A stretch of 10,392 nucleotides of DNA from DASWYB01 sp036405195 (GTDB taxonomy: Bacteria > Patescibacteriota > UBA1384 > 2-12-FULL-50-11 > DASWYB01): the NCBI GenBank assembly GCA_036405195.1, contig DASWYB010000001.1, positions 1 through 10,392 of the forward strand, given 5' to 3'. Below, piece after piece: positions 5,635-10,392 of this stretch; position 1 is the first letter of the stretch; the number at the start of each line of letters is the position of its first letter. Under the pieces are notes generated by a model, which saw only the letters and a list, made by a program, of their open reading frames with translations, was not told where the DNA came from and ran no database searches. A program made the translations under genes and the position numbers.

Positions 5635-5660
5635 AAAATATCCCCTAAAGGGATATTTTT
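5635..5660. terminator. Bidirectional terminator shared by the partial tRNA copy and the minus-strand operon
   Basis: A 10-bp stem, AAAATATCCC (5635-5644 region) with GGGATATTTT (5650-5659), has a 5-nt loop and is flanked by A-rich and T-rich arms. It lies about 20 bp past the ASCH gene stop on the minus strand and 5 bp after the duplicated tRNA end on the plus strand. It is the natural end of the accessory operon and could also end any plus-strand transcript. Confidence 0.75.
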
Positions 5661-5678
5661 CGTTTATACGGTAAGCTT

Positions 5679-6020
5679 TTAAATATATTCAAGGTCCGAG
5701 ATTTCAATGGGTACAGAATAAATTCCTAATGAACCCTTGAGAGGAATGGGTTTAATCCGATGAATATGTGCCAGTTCCCATACCCATGCTTTAGGGTAAA
5801 GGGAGACACATGCAGCTTGTTCGTCTTGCTCTGTCATTGGACGGCAAGCTATAACTTCGACAACGGCAACTGCGTAACCGGCTGGTTCTAACGCAGGTAA
5901 TCGCGACGATACAATGAGTAAGTTGCCGCGGTGTTTTGTGGCCCACGTCCTGGTCTCCAGTGTCTTCTTTCCTTCGGCAATCCAGTTGGCATACGGCTGT
6001 TTTAAAGATATGGCTTTCAT
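5679..6020 (-). CDS. Small ASCH-domain protein
   Basis: The 113-aa product is a single ASCH domain. MKAISLKQPYANWIAEGKKTLETRTW (given in parts: LKQPYANWI at 6-14, GKKTLETR at 17-24) shows the family's Q-P-[YW]-A and GxKxxExR signatures, and RGNLLIVSS (31-39) is the next conserved strand. ASCH proteins have a PUA-like fold and bind RNA or nucleotides; one characterised member (YqfB) is an N4-acetylcytidine amidohydrolase. The substrate here is unknown. The start is ATG 6020-6018, which overlaps the upstream gene's TGA (ATGA) and matches the family's N terminus. An upstream in-frame ATG would add 21 unrelated residues that overlap the neighbour. There is no ribosome-binding site, so coupling is likely. 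It is the last gene of the operon. Confidence 0.85.
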   Translation of the reverse strand: MKAISLKQPYANWIAEGKKTLETRTWATKHRGNLLIVSSRLPALEPAGYAVAVVEVIACRPMTEQDEQAACVSLYPKAWVWELAHIHRIKPIPLKGSLGIYSVPIEISDLEYI

Positions 6021-7642
6021 GGGTTTATTAGTTGGTAGGTGAGTGTCCCTTCGGCTTGAGGGGCGAGTGACCCTAGGTTCCACGCTAAGGTAGCGCCTTG
6101 AAGGACGCCACTACTTGAGTTAGGAATATAATTAAATCCTGAAGGGATCGTATCGGTAATTGTAACACTTGGCACAGTTACCTGATTGGAATTTTGGTAT
6201 CTGAGGGTAATGGAGATAATTTTTCCACTACGGACAACTGATCGGCTTGTAACTTTTGTGATTGAGAGGGGAGTAAGGTCTGGTTCCATAAACTCATCAC
6301 TGCCACTATCCGGGGCGCTGCCTGAGGGGCGTGTTTCATCATCAATATCCGTCACGACACCTGCATCAGTAGTACCGCTATTTCGAGCGGGGGAACTCAT
6401 GCTTAATCGATATGAAGTGCCATCCGAAAAGAGCGAGGCTGTATCACTAAAGGTTTGGCTATGCGTATCTTTCCCGAGGGCCTGCCATTCAGCCAAAGAT
6501 TTAAATGTTTGCCAATCGTTCAAAGCAATGCGAGCAGTGGGTCCGGTAAATATATTGTAATCACTGACAGTATTTCCGATATCTTGAGAAGGAGTTTTTT
6601 GACAAGTAAGAGTTTTGTTGTAAATATCTAAAAATCCACGGTTCGTGTCGATACTTGAGAAAATATTATTTTTTATACGAATAGGGCCAAGTGACTCTTT
6701 TATTTGAATTGGGTAACGTGCTCCCCCTCCCATAATAACCGTGTTATGAAAGACATTTATATTTTTAGGTCCTTCGGGGGCCCGGGCACAAGCATCATCA
6801 TCTCGAGACAATACAATTCCGGTCCCTACATTTCCCCATAATAAATTATTTCGAATGGTTGAATCTTGAATTCCCAGCAAGTTCATTCCTTGGCCTGAAT
6901 TGAAGATGGTATTTTGTTCAATCAGAACATTTGTTGAAATACCGTCTTCACCACTAAGGCCATTTTCTGCAGCGTTTACTTGGAGAGCTGATCCGGCTAT
7001 ATTGTAAAGCTTATTTTTACGAATAGTAATATTATCGCTGCTATTACTAATATAGAGTCCGTGGTGCGTGCTATTAAAAAAAGTGTTTCCTTCAATAAGA
7101 GTGTTATGCGAATTTCCTGTTGTGACACCATCGTCTTCATTATTGAGGAATGTGTTATTTCGAAGAGTGATGTAATTACTTAATGTAATGAACGCACCGC
7201 GTCCGTTCATACCCCCAGCCGATGCTGCGTTAGTGGCACTAATTCCTTCAAGGGTAATATGATGTGAATTATCAATGCGGACAACGAGGGCGCCACTATA
7301 AAGGTTCGGATCAGCAAGAACAGTTACGTCAGAACTTTGAGCTCTTATAGTGAGGTCACTCTTATTCATAACCTTAAAAGCTTTATAGACCCCAGGAAGA
7401 ATTTCAATTGTATCGCCTGGTGTTGATAGATCGATAGCCTGCTGAATGGTTCGACAGGGGATCGAAGTAGAACACACAGTGCTTGTCGTTGAACCACCTG
7501 GTGACACCGTGAGTATTCGGCTTGTTGTTGCTGCTAGAGGCGGAATGTTTTTAGATAGTGTCGCTACAACAAAAATAAAGAAAAGAGAAGGAACCGTGAC
7601 GCGTAAGAGGTAGTGAAAACGCGTTTTTCGTTTTAACGTCAT
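6017..7642 (-). CDS. Secreted right-handed parallel beta-helix protein with C-terminal DUF11-like domain
   Basis: The 541-aa protein has a basic N terminus and a hydrophobic segment (about 11-29) that reads as a signal peptide or membrane anchor. PCRTIQQAIDLSTPGDTIEILPGVY (split at 62-86) is the usual opening of pectate-lyase-like/NosD-type beta-helices. Many PbH1-type coils follow to about 345, rich in NxxI..N ladders such as NITIRKN and STIRNN. Residues about 400-450 (SPARNSG...DETRPSG...DSGSDEF) resemble a choice-of-anchor Q module. Residues 455-541 resemble a DUF11 Ig-like domain (TITDTIPSGFNY, WNLGSLAPQAEG). No LPxTG or C-terminal helix is seen. It probably acts outside the membrane as an adhesin or carbohydrate-binding/lyase-like protein; the ligand is unknown. 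The gene starts 2 bp after the permease stop. Confidence 0.85.
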   Translation of the reverse strand: MTLKRKTRFHYLLRVTVPSLFFIFVVATLSKNIPPLAATTSRILTVSPGGSTTSTVCSTSIPCRTIQQAIDLSTPGDTIEILPGVYKAFKVMNKSDLTIRAQSSDVTVLADPNLYSGALVVRIDNSHHITLEGISATNAASAGGMNGRGAFITLSNYITLRNNTFLNNEDDGVTTGNSHNTLIEGNTFFNSTHHGLYISNSSDNITIRKNKLYNIAGSALQVNAAENGLSGEDGISTNVLIEQNTIFNSGQGMNLLGIQDSTIRNNLLWGNVGTGIVLSRDDDACARAPEGPKNINVFHNTVIMGGGARYPIQIKESLGPIRIKNNIFSSIDTNRGFLDIYNKTLTCQKTPSQDIGNTVSDYNIFTGPTARIALNDWQTFKSLAEWQALGKDTHSQTFSDTASLFSDGTSYRLSMSSPARNSGTTDAGVVTDIDDETRPSGSAPDSGSDEFMEPDLTPLSITKVTSRSVVRSGKIISITLRYQNSNQVTVPSVTITDTIPSGFNYIPNSSSGVLQGATLAWNLGSLAPQAEGTLTYQLINP

Positions 7643-7644
7643 AA

Positions 7645-8817
7645 TTACTCATAACGCAGTGCTCGCAGCGGATTGAGACGAGAAGCACGCATTGCTGGAT
7701 AGAGTCCTGTTAGAACAGACAATATAATGGGGTAGAGAACCATACTAAGCAAGAAGAACTGAGGATATTGGAAAAGTTCCAATACGACTCCCCCATAGCG
7801 GATTGCCACTTGGTTAATGAAAAGCTCAAGTAACTGGTCCAGGGCAAGGCCAATGAGTACTCCGGCCAGTCCTCCGCAAAGGCCAAGGATAGCGGATTCA
7901 GCTAAGAAAAGTTTTTTAACGGAACTGTTGGTTACCCCAATGGATTTCATAATTCCAATTTCACGGGTCCGCTCCATCAGGGAGATAGTTAGAGTGTTAA
8001 ACATTCCAATTGCGGCGACCACGAGGGCAATGGTACCAAATACTGTTAGTCCAATAGTTACCCAACGAAAAACAGTTCTGGCTTGGTCAAGCGTCTCAAT
8101 TAATGTTTCAACTAAGAGACCTTTTTGCACTAAAGCGTCCCGGGCGGTGACTAATGATCCTCGATCATTTGCAACGGCTTTAATAAGGTTAAATTTAACC
8201 CCTCCTCCACTAGCAAGAAGTTTATAAGGTACATAAATTGTTGCGGTATCATTATTGGCGATACCGACAATGGTTATTCTGTCAATCGCTTTTGATTGAC
8301 TTTCATTACTTGGGTCAGTATAGGTCAGTTTAGCAGGAGCACCTACAATGCCTCCTTCCCCTAAATCAAGAAGTTCAAGAACTTGAGGCGTAACAATCAC
8401 GTCTGCTCCTGTTTCGCTAAATGCGTCACCGCTCTTTAGCTCAATCCCTTCCATGTCTAAGTAAGATGGTTCGGCCGCAACAATGGTAACAGAACCAAGT
8501 TTATTATCGATGCGAATTTCCCCTACAGTTGTTATGACAGGAGAAGCGTCTCGAATGCCAGGTAAGGACTGAACCATTTTGACGGTTTCGTCAGTAAGAG
8601 GAATAACATCATTTGGCGGTGGTTGAATATCGAGCGACAGAAGTGTTTTTGATTCAACAATTGAACCGATTGTAATATTTTGGAGGCCATAACCAATACC
8701 AATTAAGATAACAATCAAACTAATCGCAACTCCAATACCTAAGACCGTAAGAATACTTCGTAACCCATTTGTACGGAGCATTCGCACGCTGATGCGGAAA
8801 ATATCAATCCATCTCAT
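7645..8817 (-). CDS. MacB/FtsX-type ABC transporter permease
   Basis: This 390-aa permease has MacB topology. Helix 1 is at about 20-45, preceded by the typical LRTNGLRSILTVLGIGV coupling region. A large extracytoplasmic MacB_PCD-like domain spans about 46-248, and the C-terminal FtsX domain has helices at about 252-279, 303-328 and 353-376. The conserved cytoplasmic segment SLMERTREIGIMKSIGVT (279-296) contacts the ATPase, and the end LNPLRALRYE is typical. Such permeases usually perform mechanotransmission rather than classical transport, driving extracytoplasmic partners, lipoprotein release or efflux. The gene lies 8 bp after the ATPase gene, with AAGG (6-nt spacing) before its ATG. No MacA-like adaptor is seen; an FN3 protein gene lies upstream instead. 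Confidence 0.92.
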   Translation of the reverse strand: MRWIDIFRISVRMLRTNGLRSILTVLGIGVAISLIVILIGIGYGLQNITIGSIVESKTLLSLDIQPPPNDVIPLTDETVKMVQSLPGIRDASPVITTVGEIRIDNKLGSVTIVAAEPSYLDMEGIELKSGDAFSETGADVIVTPQVLELLDLGEGGIVGAPAKLTYTDPSNESQSKAIDRITIVGIANNDTATIYVPYKLLASGGGVKFNLIKAVANDRGSLVTARDALVQKGLLVETLIETLDQARTVFRWVTIGLTVFGTIALVVAAIGMFNTLTISLMERTREIGIMKSIGVTNSSVKKLFLAESAILGLCGGLAGVLIGLALDQLLELFINQVAIRYGGVVLELFQYPQFFLLSMVLYPIILSVLTGLYPAMRASRLNPLRALRYE

Positions 8818-8825
8818 AGTAAACC

Positions 8826-9842
8826 TTACTTCTTCCCTGCGGGATGGGATGTGGGAGTCGTCGCTACTTTATTTGCTACCTTAATCGGTGCTGTTTTATC
8901 AGACGGCGAGGTTATAGGGTTATTTTTGCTAGAATGGGCAATATCATCTTTCGAAGAATCATCAACGATGGCGGGTGTATCAGTTGAAGGAGTAGTCGTT
9001 GACGTATCTGATTGTGCGGCGGTAGTGTTTTTGATTGGTTGTAGAATTTCTTCGGCGGTGTGGTTTGTTTTTGCAGACGGCTTTGTGACAGGAGCATCAC
9101 CATTAAGAAGTTCCCTGTTACTTGATGCAGTAGCGTCAGGAAGTTGTTCACGATTCTCTTCGATCACAATTTTCCCATCTTCGACGTACACAATTCGGGT
9201 TGCGTATCGCAGGTGGTTAGGGTTATGGGTAACCAACACAATGGTATGGCGATGGGTTTGATGAAGCTCTTCAAGGATCTTCATAACTTCTTCGGCAGAT
9301 TTACTATCAAGGTTTCCTGTTGGTTCATCGACTAAAAGAAAGTACGGGTTATTAATAAGGGCGCGGGCAATCGCAACACGTTGTTGTTCCCCCCCAGATA
9401 TTTCATTGGGATGCCGGTCGGCGTAGTGATCAACGTTAAGGGTTTTAAGTAGTTTAAGAGCCCGCTTTTTTCGCAAGCCGTATCGAACACCACTGGCGGT
9501 TTGAGGGAGTGCCACATTTTCCCACACAGAGAGCGATTTAATAAGGTTAAATTGTTGAAATACCATACCCATTCGTAATCGGTGGTAACGAGCCAGTTCT
9601 TCGGAAGTAAACTTCGCTAAATCTTTACGACGCACCATAACACGGCCAGCTGTGGGGAACTCGAGTCCAGCCATAAGGTTAAGAAGGGTAGACTTACCAC
9701 TTCCGGAAGGCCCGAAGATGATCAGGAATTCACCTTCATGAATATCTAGGTAGACGTTTTTTAAAACCAAGTTTTTGAAATCCAAAGCATCTTCGCCGTA
9801 GGTTTTCGATACCATCTGAATTGAAATAAGTGGGTGTTTCAT
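8826..9842 (-). CDS. MacB/LolD-type ABC transporter ATPase with long disordered C-terminal tail
   Basis: The ATPase powers the neighbouring permease. Residues 1-228 form a complete nucleotide-binding domain. It has Walker A GPSGSGKST (44-52), a Q-loop QQFN (96-99), signature ISGGEQQ (148-154), Walker B FLLVDEPTG (168-176), D-loop NLDS (177-180) and H-loop His206 in VTHNP. LolD/MacB partners are usually about 220-235 aa, whereas this one has a tail of about 108 residues (230-338; DNA 8829-9155). The tail is dominated by Thr, Ser, Pro, Asp, Lys and Ala and has no predicted fold. There is no ribosome-binding site before the ATG; it follows the upstream stop by 4 bp, so coupling is likely. Active-site residues are all present. 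Confidence 0.93.
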   Translation of the reverse strand: MKHPLISIQMVSKTYGEDALDFKNLVLKNVYLDIHEGEFLIIFGPSGSGKSTLLNLMAGLEFPTAGRVMVRRKDLAKFTSEELARYHRLRMGMVFQQFNLIKSLSVWENVALPQTASGVRYGLRKKRALKLLKTLNVDHYADRHPNEISGGEQQRVAIARALINNPYFLLVDEPTGNLDSKSAEEVMKILEELHQTHRHTIVLVTHNPNHLRYATRIVYVEDGKIVIEENREQLPDATASSNRELLNGDAPVTKPSAKTNHTAEEILQPIKNTTAAQSDTSTTTPSTDTPAIVDDSSKDDIAHSSKNNPITSPSDKTAPIKVANKVATTPTSHPAGKK

Positions 9843-9846
9843 AGGA

Positions 9847-10392
9847 TTAGTTTCGGTCGAAGACTTTACTGACCCATCCGAGCTGGTTTAAGATATTATC
9901 CAAAATCAATTGGAAAATTGATTTTCGGATACCAGGCGATACAAAGTTAATGGTTTCTTCGGCTTGATTACCAAAGAAGTCCGAAGAAATTGCTTTGAGA
10001 GAGTAGGGGGTAGAGGGGATTAACCCACTCGAAACAATCACGTGCTCCGTCAAGTATGCGCTTGATTCAGGAAGTTCAGTCACTTGCTCGGTATTGGTTT
10101 TTGGATTATAAAACACGTTACTCTTTGTTGGTTCGTTGGTTTTCCAAGTTGCAGTTAAAACTAATTCTTCGCCAGAACGAGTTACGCTGACTTTAAAATC
10201 TTTTATCTCAGGCGGAGTTGTGTCTTTAAGAGTTGTGAATTTTCTTTCGGAAGAAATAACTTGTTTTCCTTGTGCATCAGTGGCAAGGACTTTGAATGTA
10301 TAGTCGGTTAAACCATACAGGTTACGTAGTGTTACGGCGTGATCTCCTTGGAGTGTCGTATCTCCGGCAGAAAGTTCTTTCTCGTCTTGAGC
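9847..10392 (-). CDS. FN3-type extracellular protein, C-terminal 181 residues (cut by window edge)
   Basis: The frame is open from the window edge to the TAA at 9849-9847, so this is the 3' end of a longer gene, not a short one starting at the internal GTG near 10116. The visible part holds two fibronectin type III or Ig-like repeats. The first ends with LRNLYGLTDYTFKVLATDAQGK and KFTTLKD. The second runs from TTPPEIKDFKVSV through TWKTNEPTKSNVFY and SGLIPSTPYSLKAISSDFFGN to EETINFV. A hydrophobic amphipathic helix (SIFQLILDNILNQLGWV) and KVFDRN close it. FN3 repeats usually form stalks on surface proteins. A signal peptide or anchor would lie outside the window. Being first in the ABC operon, it may be the extracytoplasmic partner of the permease. 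Confidence 0.8.
   Translation of the reverse strand, partial: AQDEKELSAGDTTLQGDHAVTLRNLYGLTDYTFKVLATDAQGKQVISSERKFTTLKDTTPPEIKDFKVSVTRSGEELVLTATWKTNEPTKSNVFYNPKTNTEQVTELPESSAYLTEHVIVSSGLIPSTPYSLKAISSDFFGNQAEETINFVSPGIRKSIFQLILDNILNQLGWVSKVFDRN

Noticed and set aside
5679..6083. Longer ASCH protein starting at 6083
   Set aside because: The extra 21 residues overlap the beta-helix gene and are unlike the ASCH family. The ATGA junction at 6020 fits the family N terminus.
7817..9335. Plus-strand frames over the permease and ATPase genes
   Set aside because: They are shadows antisense to genes with complete conserved motifs.
9847..10116. An 89-aa stand-alone protein starting at the GTG near 10116
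   Set aside because: The same frame is open upstream to the window edge and continues the FN3-like pattern, so this is the end of a longer gene.

Overview
This is a bacterial replication-origin window. It carries the ancestral gene order recF-dnaN-[oriC]-dnaA on the minus strand, diverging from rpmH-rnpA-yidD-yidC-khpB on the plus strand. The standard genetic code fits: TGA serves as a stop in rnpA, yidC and the beta-helix gene. YidC is a short form with no periplasmic domain, KhpB lacks its usual N-terminal domain, and genes are tightly packed with ATGA overlaps. A secreted protein ends in a DUF11-like domain and a MacB-type ABC pair sits beside an FN3 protein. Together these suggest a reduced, didermless lineage such as Patescibacteria/CPR. 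That assignment is an inference and cannot be proven from this window.

Layout. 1-1255: the start of recF (cut by the window edge) and complete dnaN. 1256-1737: oriC, with seven 9-mers fitting TTWTNCACA, two near-matches, an AT-rich unwinding region and a well-formed basal unwinding element (DnaA box, GC cluster, five phased DnaA-trios), then terminator-like hairpins behind dnaA. 1738-3102: dnaA, best read from a GTG start. 3103-3329: divergent regulatory region with two more DnaA boxes, a likely rpmH promoter and a 16-bp palindrome. 3330-5298: rpmH, rnpA, yidD, yidC and khpB, ending in a strong terminator. 5371-5462: tRNA-Ser(CGA), with its own promoter and a bidirectional terminator. The last 20 bases of this tRNA recur exactly 168 bp downstream, followed by another terminator.

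5679-10392: a compact minus-strand operon entering from beyond the right edge. In transcription order it encodes an FN3-type protein (partial), a MacB/LolD-type ABC ATPase with an unusual disordered tail, a MacB/FtsX-type permease, a secreted parallel beta-helix protein with a C-terminal DUF11-like domain, and a small ASCH-domain protein. Intergenic gaps are 2-8 bp, and the last junction is an ATGA overlap.

The left half works as one housekeeping unit: replication initiation and clamp loading, tRNA processing (RnpA), and membrane-protein insertion (YidC/YidD) with its RNA-binding partner KhpB. The right half looks like an accessory cell-envelope module. Its pairing of an ABC/FtsX machine with two extracytoplasmic proteins and an ASCH protein is the least explained part of the window.
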